This document shows positions 16,936 through 25,486 of a stretch of DNA of 64,000 nt, piece by piece. Where the stretch lies: positions 62,001 to 126,000 of the forward strand of contig NZ_FPIR01000006.1 in the NCBI RefSeq assembly GCF_900119155.1. Reading direction: 5' to 3'. The translations under genes were made by a program, and so were the position numbers. The notes under the pieces are model-generated. The model was not told where the DNA came from. It ran no database searches and saw nothing but the letters and a program-made list of their open reading frames with translations. Within the stretch, counting starts at the first letter, position 1, and each line of letters opens with the position of its first letter. The stretch comes from Ruminococcus sp. YE71 (GTDB taxonomy: Bacteria; Bacillota; Clostridia; Oscillospirales; Ruminococcaceae).

Positions 16936-17430
16936 TCACCTTGTTGTGATATTTTTGAGCTCAGCTTTTTCGATCCTGATACCCCAGATACCGACAGCGC
17001 CGCCGAGCACATCTGTGAGCTTTGCGCCGACAGTTCTGCGTTCACTGCGGAGTTTTTCAAGCTCCATGCTTCCCGCAATATCGTGCAGCGCAGTCAGCGC
17101 CAGACTCCTGACCGACTCAACGGGACGCTCGATGCCGTAGGTGAACTTCTCTGCATCAGTCACAGAAAAGAATACCACCGCGTCGATGCTGACCGTCTGA
17201 CCGTCCTTTGTCTCAGCCGTCTGCATCGTGATCTCGGCGAGCTGCTCACGCATATCTATCTTCCTGACGACACGGTCAAGAAAAGGCACTGCGTAATGTA
17301 TCCCCGTCTCCCACGAAGCGCAGAACTGACCCGTTCGCTCGACCACCCACACCTGAGATGGCGGAACTTTCTTTATACTGCCAAAGATAAATACGATTAT
17401 TACCGCCGCAGCGATGAGAACGACCGACAT
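16936..17430 (-). CDS. Short SPFH/band 7 protein lacking the coiled coil
   Basis: A 164-residue paralogue of the next gene: N-terminal helix (residues 2-18), then an SPFH domain aligned with it throughout (VPPSQVWVVERTGQFCASWETGIH, TYGIERPVESVRSLALTALHDI, IWGIRIEKAELKNI). It stops exactly where the partner begins its coiled coil, so it lacks the oligomerisation tail. It could be a capping or modulating subunit of the SPFH assembly, or the degraded product of a tandem duplication; the intact reading frame and ribosome site favour a functional short form. Located between nfeD and the full SPFH gene. Confidence 0.85.
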   Translation of the reverse strand: MSVVLIAAAVIIVFIFGSIKKVPPSQVWVVERTGQFCASWETGIHYAVPFLDRVVRKIDMREQLAEITMQTAETKDGQTVSIDAVVFFSVTDAEKFTYGIERPVESVRSLALTALHDIAGSMELEKLRSERRTVGAKLTDVLGGAVGIWGIRIEKAELKNITTR

Positions 17431-17481
17431 ACCGAGATCTGCTCCTTTATAATGGATATCAAGTCAAGCTGTCCAAAAAAA

Positions 17482-17940
17482 TCACCTTGTAACAATAAGC
17501 TTCGAGCCGTCTATCTTTCTAACTGTTACGACCGCGCCTTCGTTTATCTCTCCGCCGTCTGCCGAGCGTGCAGCCCAGTCAACGCCGTCGAGCTTGACTC
17601 TGCCGAGACCCTGCTCGTTATCAATACCCTCGATAACGATGGCAGTCTTGCCGATGTCATAGTCCTCAGTAGGATCGGAAGTGCGGCTCTCTCTGATGCG
17701 CTTAACGATCGACTTTGTAGCGAAGAGAAGCACCACGCTCGCAGCAACGAATATGAGCAGCTGCCAGATGAATGCCAGACCTGCCACAGCAGCGATCATC
17801 GCCAGCACAGCGGCAATAGCGAACCATATCGACACGAGAGCGTGCAGTGTTGCGGCTTCGGCGACAAGAAACATCAGAAACGCTATGAACCAGCCGAATA
17901 CATACGGATCGGATACCAGAGCTTCAAGGATATCTTTCAT
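17482..17940 (-). CDS. NfeD-family membrane protein
   Basis: A 152-residue short NfeD protein: three or four membrane helices in residues 10-85, then a C-terminal OB-fold-like domain of about 60 residues (DIGKTAIVIEGIDNEQGLGRVKLDGVDWAARS), the usual NfeDC motif with GRV..DG..W.A. NfeD partners SPFH proteins in membrane microdomains and here heads their operon. I take the second ATG (17940), nine bases after GGAG; the ATG three codons earlier is only four bases away. A consensus promoter precedes it. Confidence 0.9.
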   Translation of the reverse strand: MKDILEALVSDPYVFGWFIAFLMFLVAEAATLHALVSIWFAIAAVLAMIAAVAGLAFIWQLLIFVAASVVLLFATKSIVKRIRESRTSDPTEDYDIGKTAIVIEGIDNEQGLGRVKLDGVDWAARSADGGEINEGAVVTVRKIDGSKLIVTR

Positions 17941-18023
17941 AACATACAACTCCTTTCCTAAAACTCTTTTGTTCTTACTGTGTGTCCTGCGGACACAGAT
18001 AGGGGTCGGCTTCCTATATAATG

Positions 18024-18052
18024 ATTATACCATATCTTTTCTCATTTTTCAA
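18024..18052 (-). promoter_or_regulatory. Sigma-A promoter of the nfeD-SPFH operon
   Basis: Minus-strand TTGAAA and TATAAT (with extended TG) separated by 17 bases, 84 bases upstream of the start. Confidence 0.8.
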
Positions 18053-18164
18053 GAGTTTTTTACGATATATCAATATTTTTGCCCGATTCCTTGAAATAGA
18101 TTATATCACGCCCCCTTCAAAAAATCAAGCAAAAATATGAAACTGTAATCCAACTGTAAATTGT

Positions 18165-18257
18165 GCGGTTAGCGATAACGCATGACCCGTTTCGCACTAA
18201 CCCGACAAGCGGTTATCAATACCCTGTGGGGCGGTTTTCAGGGTCGCGGGAGCGGTT
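18165..18257 (+). repeat. Four GCGGTT words in near-helical register
   Basis: GCGGTT occurs at 18165, 18209, 18231 and 18252, that is with start-to-start spacings of 44, 22 and 21. ACCCTG at 18221 is also inverted as CAGGGT at 18239. The set ends 31 bases before the promoter at 18288 and may be a regulator-binding array; nothing else is recognised in the 235 bases between the two promoters. Confidence 0.35.
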
Positions 18258-18287
18258 CGGCATTCATACAAAAATGCGCGGAAACTA

Positions 18288-18316
18288 TTGACATCACAGC
18301 GTTTTGGCGGTATAAT
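18288..18316 (+). promoter_or_regulatory. Consensus sigma-A promoter of the microprotein/zinc-ribbon unit
   Basis: A perfect TTGACA and a perfect TATAAT, 17 bases apart, 37 bases before ATG 18354. Unusually strong for a gene of this size. Confidence 0.85.
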
Positions 18317-18353
18317 ACATACATGAACAAACAAAGAAAGGAGCCGTAGGGAT

Positions 18354-18455
18354 ATGGCAGATTTCATTATAGAGTTCTTGTGCGGCCTCTTAGAGGGCGC
18401 GCTCGAAAGCCTGTCCGACGGTGTCGGTGTCGGTTCAAAGCGCAAAAAACGCTGA
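18354..18455 (+). CDS. Candidate 33-residue amphipathic microprotein
   Basis: ATG 18354 follows AAAGGAG by ten bases and opens a 33-codon frame ending at TGA 18453-18455. The product begins MADFIIEFLCGLLEGALESL, an acidic amphipathic helix with one Cys, and ends SKRKKR, a strongly basic tail. It lies directly behind a consensus promoter and 27 bases ahead of the zinc-ribbon gene, whose site AGGAGG follows. The size resembles small membrane-associated regulators or leader peptides, but no family is recognised. It could instead be a non-functional upstream frame; the promoter and ribosome site argue against that. Confidence 0.55.
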   Translation: MADFIIEFLCGLLEGALESLSDGVGVGSKRKKR

Positions 18456-18482
18456 AAGATAATAAACAGGAGGTTCAACATT

Positions 18483-18929
18483 ATGAATATGGACAAGAAT
18501 TTTTTTGATATGATCCACTTCACCTTTAATATAGGTTCGGTGATCGTTTCGTTCATCATCTGGACGCTGATAGCCTACTTCATCGCACGCTACGCGAAGA
18601 ACATCGGACAGGACCCGAAACTGCACTTCGTGCTCACATTCTTCGGTCATCTTGTAGGATTTGCGGTGTCGCTGATACTCATCACCTCGAAGAAGAACGA
18701 GAACGGACAGAACCCGCAGAACGGCATCTTCAACAGCCGCAATAACGGCTTCGGAAATCAGGGATTCAACAATCAGAACTTCGGCAGTCAGGGCTACGGC
18801 TCCGATATGCAGTACAACACTCAGAACAGCTGGAACTCAACCACAGGCGGCGGTCATGTATGCCCTTCCTGCGGAAACGTTCAGGATCACGGCGGCTTCT
18901 GCAAGATGTGCGGTTCTCAGATGAGATGA
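18483..18929 (+). CDS. Two-helix membrane protein with C-terminal zinc ribbon
   Basis: A 148-residue protein: two membrane helices (about residues 15-35 and 48-68), an Asn/Gly/Gln-rich linker (residues 75-120, repeated NQGF/NNQNF/SQGYG units) and a C-terminal zinc ribbon (CPSCGNVQDHGGFCKMCG). Ribosome site AGGAGG nine bases before ATG 18483. Shares its transcript with the 33-residue frame. The ribbon is at the C-terminus here, the opposite order to the proteins at 1-1166 and 57933-58709. Function unknown; the flexible Asn-rich linker suggests a tethered cytosolic sensor. Confidence 0.8.
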   Translation: MNMDKNFFDMIHFTFNIGSVIVSFIIWTLIAYFIARYAKNIGQDPKLHFVLTFFGHLVGFAVSLILITSKKNENGQNPQNGIFNSRNNGFGNQGFNNQNFGSQGYGSDMQYNTQNSWNSTTGGGHVCPSCGNVQDHGGFCKMCGSQMR

Positions 18930-18975
18930 CACCCCTACGGCTGACGAAATAATATGAAATAAAACGATATTCCCG

Positions 18976-19009
18976 CGACCGATGGCTGTAAAGCTGTCGG
19001 TCGTTTCAT
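18976..19009 (+). terminator. Terminator-like hairpin after the zinc-ribbon gene
   Basis: CGACCGA at 18976-18982 pairs with TCGGTCG at 18997-19003, followed by TTTCAT. The T run is short, so the call is moderate. Confidence 0.5.
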
Positions 19010-19036
19010 ATGTTTACATTTTAGGGAAATTAACTC

Positions 19037-19065
19037 TTGATAACCGCCGAATAATATGATATAAT
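19037..19065 (+). promoter_or_regulatory. Sigma-A promoter of the GH2 gene
   Basis: TTGATA and TATAAT spaced by 17 bases, 47 bases before ATG 19112. No clear operator is seen nearby. Confidence 0.75.
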
Positions 19066-19111
19066 CAGCTTAGAAAGAAATGGCACCTTGTTCATATAGG
19101 AGGAGAGCTCT

Positions 19112-21847
19112 ATGATAGATTACATCGACCTGAGCGGCGAATGGAAAGTCTGCCTTGACAAGGACAGGCTCGGTATGCCTGCCGATTTCCCGGACAGGAT
19201 ATGTCTGCCCGACACCACCTCTCACGCAGGTCTCGGCGAGGAGAACACCAAGCGTGAGGACGGCTTTCTCACCGACACAAGACTGTTCGAGGGGGACGCA
19301 TGGTTCATGCGCGAAGCCGACCTTTCAAAGGCTGTCGGCAAAAACGCGGTGCTGATACTTGAGCGCACAAGACTCACGAAGGTATTCATCGACGGCGAGG
19401 AAGTCGGCTCGCAGGACAGCCTGAACTCTCCCCACATCTACGACATCGGAAATTATATCCGCGGCGGCGTTCAGAAGATACTGATATGCGTGTCGAACGT
19501 CGGCTACCCCACAAAGGGCGGCCACCTGACCTCCCAGGACACCCAGACAAACTGGAACGGCATCACGGGAAAGATAGGTGTACAAATTTTAGAACAGACG
19601 TATGTGAGCGAGCTCCGCGTCGATCCCGTGCTCAGCGAGAAGTCCTTCCGCATCTGCGCGAAGATAACGGGCGAAACAAGCGGCAAAGCGACCGTTTCGG
19701 CGGTGAGCTTCAACGCTCCCGAGGGCAAGGCTGTCCACGCCCCGAAACCCGTCGAAGCGGTATTCTCGGGCGGCGAACTGCTCGTGACCCTGCCCCTCGG
19801 CGCCGACGCGAGGACGTGGGACGAATACAGCCCAGAACTGTACAAAATTTCAGTCAGGATAGCTGATGACGTCACCGAGACCACCGCAGGTCTCCGTGAA
19901 TTCAAGACGGTGGGGGACAAGTTCTGCATCAACGGCAGAGTGACTTTCCTCCGCGGAAAGCACGACGGAATGATATTCCCGAAAACGGGCTTTGCCCCCA
20001 CCGACGTGGATGAATGGCTGCGCGTGTTCCGCATCTCGAAGTCGTACGGCATGAACCACTACCGCTTCCACACCTGCTGCCCTCCCGAGGCGGCGTTTGA
20101 AGCGGCTGACCTCGCAGGCGTATACCTTGAACCGCAGCTTCCCTTCTGGGGCACGATCCACGCCCGAAACGAAGAGGGCTTCGACGAGATAGAACAGAGC
20201 TACCTCATCTCCGAGGGTTTCAGGATGCTGAACGAGTTCGGCAACCACCCCTCCTTCTGCATGATGTCCATGGGTAACGAGCTCTGGGGCAGTCCCGAGC
20301 GCATCAACGACATCCTCGCCATGTACAAGCACGCGGACAACAGGCACCTCTACACCCAGGGCTCCAACAACTTCCAGTGGTACCCGAACGTCGTGGAGAA
20401 CGATGATTTCTTCGTCGGCGTGCGCCTTGCATCTGACAGGCTCCTCCGCGGTTCGTATGCCATGTGCGACGCTCCGCTGGGTCACATCCAGACCGATAAG
20501 CCCTCCACCACCCATAACTACGACAGCGTCATCCGCCCCGTACACTCGGCGGTATCCACCGAAGCGTCCGAGGACGGCACGGTGCAGATACAGTACGGCA
20601 CCACCATGAAGACCGTCAAAGCCACCGAAGCGAATGCGGACTTCATCCCAGAAGTGCCCATCGTCACCCACGAGATCGGTCAGTTCGAGACCTACCCGAA
20701 TTTCAGCGAGATAGAAAAATACACGGGTTCCATCAAGGCTTACAACTTCGAGATATTCCGCGACAGGCTCGAAAAGGCAGGCCTGCTGCCCCTCGCCCGC
20801 GACTACTTTGAGGCGTCGGGCGCACTGGCGGTGCAGTGCTACAAGGAAGAGATGGAGTCGGTGTTCCGCTCGAAGCTGCTGGGCGGTTTCCAGCTGCTCG
20901 ACATCCAGGATTTCAGCGGTCAGGGAACGGCGCTGGTCGGTGTGCTCGATGCTTTCATGGACGAAAAAGGCACCTGCTCCCCCGAACAGTGGCGTGAATT
21001 CTGCAACGACTGCGTGATACTCGCGGAGTTCGGCGGCTACTGTCTCGAAGCGGGCAGCGATTTCCGCGCGGTCATCAGGCTCACGAACTTCCGCCCGACG
21101 GGCATCACAGGCAGGAACTTCTCCGCGAAGCTGATATGCGGCTGCGGAAACGTCAAGGCGGAGCTGACAGGCGTCATCCCCGACACGAAGGACAACTACC
21201 TCACCCTCGGCGAGCTGACGGCGGTCATCCCCTCACCCAAAGTGCCGAAGCGTTTCAGGCTCGAACTCGAAGTCGAGGGCACCGACGTCCGCAATCACTA
21301 CGAGCTGATGGTCTACCCGAAGCAGCAGCCCTCCCTCCCCGAGGGAATGGTCTTCGCAAGCGCCGAGGACGCAAAGGACGCGCTGGCGCAGGGCAAGACG
21401 GTGCTCATCCTGCCCGACCTCGACAAGCTCGAAAACTCCATCGAGGGTTTCTGGTGTCAGGATTTCTGGTGCTACCCGATGTTCAGGACCATCTCCAACA
21501 TGATGAACAAGCCCGAACCCGTGGGCACGATGGGTCTGCTCATCGACACCGAGCATCCTTCGCTGGCGGCGTTCCCCTGCCGCAAGTACAGCGAGCCGCT
21601 GTGGTGGGACATCGTGATGAATTCCCGCAGCGAGATACTCGACGGTCATTCGGAAGGCAAGCGCGTCATCATCCGCTCCATCGACAACGTGGAGCGCAAT
21701 CACGACCTTGCGCTGATGTACGAATACGAGGTCGGCGGCGGTACGGCAGTGGTGCTGAACGCCCGTGCCGACAAGCTGAAGGACTCCCCCGAGGGACGTC
21801 AGTTCCTTTACTCGGTGGGCGAGTACATCCGAAGCAGAAACGCATAA
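19112..21847 (+). CDS. Glycoside hydrolase family 2 protein, orphan
   Basis: A 911-residue cytosolic enzyme without a signal peptide. The N-terminal jelly-roll (about residues 1-170) contains the YIDLSGEWKVCLD start and the WNGITGKIG motif typical of GH2; an Ig-like domain follows (175-270), then the TIM barrel (about 275-560) with KHDGMIFPKTGFAPTDVDEW, HYRFHTCCPPEAAFEAAD, the acid/base in MSMGNELWG (Glu near residue 389) and a nucleophile candidate in THEIGQFE (Glu near 520). A 300-residue C-terminal part completes it. The barrel is enlarged between the two Glu. Substrate not predictable: beta-mannosidase, -galactosidase or -glucuronidase activities all occur in GH2. Monocistronic. Confidence 0.9.
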   Translation: MIDYIDLSGEWKVCLDKDRLGMPADFPDRICLPDTTSHAGLGEENTKREDGFLTDTRLFEGDAWFMREADLSKAVGKNAVLILERTRLTKVFIDGEEVGSQDSLNSPHIYDIGNYIRGGVQKILICVSNVGYPTKGGHLTSQDTQTNWNGITGKIGVQILEQTYVSELRVDPVLSEKSFRICAKITGETSGKATVSAVSFNAPEGKAVHAPKPVEAVFSGGELLVTLPLGADARTWDEYSPELYKISVRIADDVTETTAGLREFKTVGDKFCINGRVTFLRGKHDGMIFPKTGFAPTDVDEWLRVFRISKSYGMNHYRFHTCCPPEAAFEAADLAGVYLEPQLPFWGTIHARNEEGFDEIEQSYLISEGFRMLNEFGNHPSFCMMSMGNELWGSPERINDILAMYKHADNRHLYTQGSNNFQWYPNVVENDDFFVGVRLASDRLLRGSYAMCDAPLGHIQTDKPSTTHNYDSVIRPVHSAVSTEASEDGTVQIQYGTTMKTVKATEANADFIPEVPIVTHEIGQFETYPNFSEIEKYTGSIKAYNFEIFRDRLEKAGLLPLARDYFEASGALAVQCYKEEMESVFRSKLLGGFQLLDIQDFSGQGTALVGVLDAFMDEKGTCSPEQWREFCNDCVILAEFGGYCLEAGSDFRAVIRLTNFRPTGITGRNFSAKLICGCGNVKAELTGVIPDTKDNYLTLGELTAVIPSPKVPKRFRLELEVEGTDVRNHYELMVYPKQQPSLPEGMVFASAEDAKDALAQGKTVLILPDLDKLENSIEGFWCQDFWCYPMFRTISNMMNKPEPVGTMGLLIDTEHPSLAAFPCRKYSEPLWWDIVMNSRSEILDGHSEGKRVIIRSIDNVERNHDLALMYEYEVGGGTAVVLNARADKLKDSPEGRQFLYSVGEYIRSRNA

Positions 21848-21858
21848 TGTACAAAATA

Positions 21859-21895
21859 ACGGACTCGTGGCAGCAAAACCGCAAGTCCGTTTTTA
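21859..21895. terminator. Bidirectional terminator between GH2 and methyltransferase genes
   Basis: ACGGACT at 21859-21865 pairs with AGTCCGT at 21884-21890, extended by partial GTGG/CCGC pairing. T runs follow on both strands, which suits the two convergent genes. Confidence 0.75.
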
Positions 21896-21902
21896 CGTAC
21901 TG

Positions 21903-22694
21903 TTATACAGGTTCGAGTATTGCCATAGCCGCATAGTGCAGCACGTCGAACTCCTCGGGAGCGGTCTTTTCCAGCAGCTCCCTGTGCTCACGCTCCCACT
22001 CGGCAAGCTCCGCGCCCGAGAGCGAAGCGCCCACTCCGCGGCAGGCTCTCATCCTGCCGTGCCAGCTCTCACGGGTGAAATGCACCATGCTGTCGAACCC
22101 GATGCGCTCCGTGACGCGGAAATGTTTCAGCACCGCCTCGTCGATAAACACGGGCTTTCGGGTGAAGCCTGCGCCTGTCCAGTTCGGGCTGAATCTCAGC
22201 ACGAGCTCTTCCGACCTGCCCGCGATCTCGTCGTCGGCAGGCAGCCACGCCAGCTGCATGACCGCGAGTTTTCCGCCGCTTTTCAGCATCCGCGCCAGCA
22301 TCGGCGAGGTGCGCTCGTGGTCGAAGTACCAGAAGCACTGGCAGGCGGTGATGAGATCGAAACTGCCGTCGGGAAAGTCGATGTCCTCGGTCGGCGAGGT
22401 GATGAAGGTGATGTCCATCCCCTGCTCGGCGGCGAGGCGCTTCGCCTCGGCTATCTGCCCGTCGGAGATGTCCGCGCCCGTCCATTCCGCGCCGAAGCGG
22501 TACATATTCCTCGGCAGCACGCCCGTTCCCGTCCCGAGATCAAGGCATTTCTGACCGCCGACTCCCAGCCCTCTCTCGGTGAGCTGACGATAGAACTCCT
22601 CGGGGTAAATATCGCGGTATTTCGCGTAATCGGATGATGTACGTCCCCAGTCGAAGGGCTTTCCGCCGTCTATGTTTTTGTCTGTGATAAGCAT
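21903..22694 (-). CDS. Class I SAM-dependent methyltransferase
   Basis: A 263-residue Rossmann-fold methyltransferase. Motif I is CLDLGTGTGVLPRNM (about residues 50-65), followed by the acidic ADISDGQIAEAKRLA, motif IV-like FDLITACQCFWYFD and post-motif SGGKLAVM. The resemblance is to UbiE/Tam-like enzymes; substrate unknown. AAGGAG precedes ATG 22694 by six bases. It is the last gene of the long era/recO/mutS2 transcription unit, 22 bases after mutS2. Confidence 0.88.
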   Translation of the reverse strand: MLITDKNIDGGKPFDWGRTSSDYAKYRDIYPEEFYRQLTERGLGVGGQKCLDLGTGTGVLPRNMYRFGAEWTGADISDGQIAEAKRLAAEQGMDITFITSPTEDIDFPDGSFDLITACQCFWYFDHERTSPMLARMLKSGGKLAVMQLAWLPADDEIAGRSEELVLRFSPNWTGAGFTRKPVFIDEAVLKHFRVTERIGFDSMVHFTRESWHGRMRACRGVGASLSGAELAEWEREHRELLEKTAPEEFDVLHYAAMAILEPV

Positions 22695-22716
22695 ATGCGT
22701 CTCCTTTTCTGTACAG

Positions 22717-25116
22717 TTATTTCAGTTCTACGATGGTCACACCGTCCTCGCCCTCGCCGTAAACTCCGCGTCGGGAGCTCTTCACGCTCGGATGGTGCTT
22801 GAGGTGTGCGCGAACGGCATTTTTCAGCACGCCCGTACCCACGCCGTGAATGACGGTCAGCATCGACACGCCCGAAAGCACCGCCTGGTCGATGAACCCG
22901 TCCAGCTCATAGATGCCCTCGTCGCAGGTCATGCCGCGGATGTCCAGTTCTCTGGACAGTTTGCGCGTAGCCCTGCTCTGGACACCCTTGGTGGTGACTC
23001 TGCCGCCTTTTTTCTTTTTGTCTTTTGTGTCCGTTTTTTTAGACTCATCCAACCGCAGGTTCTTCACGTCTGCCTTCATCTTCATGGCGCCCAGCTGCAC
23101 GAAACAGATGCCCTTCGCATCGGGCTCGGACACGACGATACCCCGCCGTCCCGAATCCGCCAGCGTCACCCAGTCGCCCTTGACGAGCGCCCTCGGCAGC
23201 ACGTAGTTATCCACTTTCTTCACAACGGGATTGGCTTCCATGTACAGCTTGTCGATGGTCTGCTTCTGCTTGTGGCGTGCGTCGATCGCCTTGTTGGTGA
23301 AGTTCGGCTTTTCCTTTTCGCGGCGCAGTGCATCCAGCTCGTCGATAAGCTCCTGCGACTGCTTCTCCACGCTGCGCAGCATCGACTGTGCCTCGCGCTG
23401 AGCTTGTTCGAGGGCGGCTACGCGCTGTTCCTCGAAAGCCTTGCGCTCCTCCGCCAGCTGTGTGCGGAGCTGTTCGGCTTCGGCACGCAGGCGCTCGGCT
23501 TCGGCGTTGTTCTGTTCGAGCTGTTCGCGGGCGGCTTCGAGGCGTTCGATTATGCTCTCGAACTTCCTGTCCTCGTCGCTGACCAGCGACTGCGCCTTCG
23601 CGATGATGCTCTCGGGAACGCCCAGCTTCCGCGAGATAGCGAACGCGTTCGACTTGCCCGGGGTGCCGATGATGAGCCTGTAGGTGGGGCTGAGTGTCTC
23701 CACATCGAACTCGCAGGCGGCGTTCTCGACACCTGCCGTATCCAGCGCGTACATTTTCAGCTCCTGGTAGTGCGTGGTGGTGATGGTGCTCGCCCCCTGA
23801 GCGCGGAGCTGTTCGATTATCGAGACCGCCAGCGCCGCACCCTCGGCAGGGTCGGTACCAGAGCCCAGCTCGTCCATCAGCACAAGGCTGTCACAGTCGG
23901 CCTGAGACAGTATCTCGACCACCCCTGTCATGTGTGCCGAGAAGGTCGAAAGGTCATTCTCGATGGACTGGGAATCGCCGATGCTGACAAGTATGCTGCC
24001 GAACACCGAGATGCGGCTGCCGTCCGAGACGGGTATCAGCAGACCGCACATGGTCATGAGGGTCAGCAGTCCGACGGTCTTGAGCAGCACCGTCTTACCG
24101 CCCGTGTTCGGACCCGTGATTATGAGCGTTTCGTAGCCCTGACCCAGCGTGATGCTGACGGGGACTATCTTGTTCCTGTCGATGAGCGGATGACGCGCCT
24201 TGTTGAGCAGTATCACCCTTTCGTCGCTTATCTCGGGCTCGCAGGCTGCCATTTTCGCGCCGAGGTTCGCCTTCGCGAAGTAAAGGTCGAGGTCGCAGAC
24301 CGCATTGAAGCCCGATTCGAGCTGTTCGCGTATCGCGGCGCAGTCGAAGGAAAGAGCCTTGATGATGCGGTTTATCTCGTCAAGCTCGCGGCCTTCGAGA
24401 ATCTTGATGTCGTTGTTCGCCTCAACTACCGCCGCTGGCTCGATGAACAGCGTCGCGCCGCTGGAAGAGGTGTCATGCACGAAGCCCTGCACCTGACCCT
24501 TGAACTCGCTCTTGACGGGCAGAACGTATCTGCCGTCACGGACGGTCACGATGCTCTCCTGCAAATACTTGCTGACCGTCTGGGACTTTATCATCTTCTC
24601 CAGAGTGTCGCGTATCTTCTGACCGCAGGCGGTTATCTTGCGCCTGATGGAAGCGAGCTCGCTGCTGGCTTCGTCGGCAAGCTCGTTCTCGTCGATGATG
24701 GAAATGTCGAGCCTGTGTTCGAGGTACTTGTCGGGGAACAGGCTGTCGAAAAGGTACTCCAGCTCGGGCCGCTTGACCTCGCACTTCGCGTACCAGTCGG
24801 ACAGCGAGTTTATCTGCGTCAGCAGCTTTCGGATGGCGATAAGCTCCGCCAGCGACAGCACGGCGTTATTTCCGAGCCTGCCTATGGCCTGAGCCGCGCC
24901 GTCGAGCCCGTAAAACATCGGCGTGCCGTACCTCGACGACATATCCAGCGCCGCCGAAGTCTTCGCAACTTCACGCTTCACAGTGAACAGGTCGGTCGAT
25001 GGCTGTATGTTCAGAGCGGCACTCTTAGCACGCGCCCCCGTACACTCCTCCGACAGCATCGCCAGTATCTTCGGAAGCTCCAACGCATCCGTGTATTTCT
25101 TATCTATAGTATTCAT
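22717..25116 (-). CDS. mutS2: Endonuclease MutS2
   Basis: A 799-residue MutS2. It contains the core and clamp region (residues 1-320), the ABC-type ATPase domain (GPNTGGKT Walker A near 335, MDELGSGTDPAEG Walker B near 415, TTTHYQELK), a long coiled coil of Glu/Ala/Arg (about 515-620), and the C-terminal Smr nuclease domain (LDIRGMTCDEG and HGVGTGVLK from about 715 on). It lacks the mismatch-recognition domain, as expected. MutS2 acts on stalled ribosomes and recombination intermediates. It follows recO in the same direction with repeat copy C between. Confidence 0.95.
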   Translation of the reverse strand: MNTIDKKYTDALELPKILAMLSEECTGARAKSAALNIQPSTDLFTVKREVAKTSAALDMSSRYGTPMFYGLDGAAQAIGRLGNNAVLSLAELIAIRKLLTQINSLSDWYAKCEVKRPELEYLFDSLFPDKYLEHRLDISIIDENELADEASSELASIRRKITACGQKIRDTLEKMIKSQTVSKYLQESIVTVRDGRYVLPVKSEFKGQVQGFVHDTSSSGATLFIEPAAVVEANNDIKILEGRELDEINRIIKALSFDCAAIREQLESGFNAVCDLDLYFAKANLGAKMAACEPEISDERVILLNKARHPLIDRNKIVPVSITLGQGYETLIITGPNTGGKTVLLKTVGLLTLMTMCGLLIPVSDGSRISVFGSILVSIGDSQSIENDLSTFSAHMTGVVEILSQADCDSLVLMDELGSGTDPAEGAALAVSIIEQLRAQGASTITTTHYQELKMYALDTAGVENAACEFDVETLSPTYRLIIGTPGKSNAFAISRKLGVPESIIAKAQSLVSDEDRKFESIIERLEAAREQLEQNNAEAERLRAEAEQLRTQLAEERKAFEEQRVAALEQAQREAQSMLRSVEKQSQELIDELDALRREKEKPNFTNKAIDARHKQKQTIDKLYMEANPVVKKVDNYVLPRALVKGDWVTLADSGRRGIVVSEPDAKGICFVQLGAMKMKADVKNLRLDESKKTDTKDKKKKGGRVTTKGVQSRATRKLSRELDIRGMTCDEGIYELDGFIDQAVLSGVSMLTVIHGVGTGVLKNAVRAHLKHHPSVKSSRRGVYGEGEDGVTIVELK

Positions 25117-25163
25117 TCTGACTCCTTTTGTCTCATATTCTTTCTATATTCGTGCGGGGATTA

Positions 25164-25473
25164 TTGGGGAAAACCCTTTTGAAAAAGGGTTATTCCCCAA
25201 ACCCCTTTCCTAAAACTTTTAATATGTTGTTCGTTTGTTGTGGTCGGTAAGATAGTCCCTTGACATTTCATGAGATATCATCTTAGAAATAACGCAATTG
25301 AAGCGTAACCCACCATTGAACGTCTTTTTGGCAAGGGGCAGGCTATATCGCAGAAGAACTACAATCTTCCCGACCTGCACAAATTAATGAAGAATCACCC
25401 AATAGCCAAAAAGTATTAAAAGTCTTTGGAAGGGGGTCTGGGGGAGAACCTTTCTTCAGAAAGGTTTCCCCCG
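25164..25473 (+). repeat. Dispersed nested-palindrome repeat, copy C (full length)
   Basis: 310 bp between recO and mutS2. Left hairpin 25164-25200 (TTGGGGAAAACCC with GGGTTATTCCCCAA), arm CCTAAAACTTTTAATATGTT, shared middle TGTTCGTTTGTTGTGG, inner arm CTTTTTGGCAAGGGGCA at 25329-25345, core CTACAATCTTCCCGACC, then AGCCAAAAAGTATTAAAAG, right arm CTTTGGAAGGGGG and right hairpin to 25473 (GAACCTTTCTTCAGAAAGGT core). It fills the whole 370-base gap. Confidence 0.88.
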
Positions 25474-25486
25474 GTAAGACCCGCAC

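Noticed and set aside
22672-25182. 836-codon open frame antisense to mutS2
   Set aside because: Shadow of the mutS2 coding strand; the opposite strand has complete MutS2 motifs and the product of this frame is not protein-like.
25164-25473. Insertion sequence between recO and mutS2
   Set aside because: No transposase frame is present; the sequence belongs to the dispersed palindromic repeat family.
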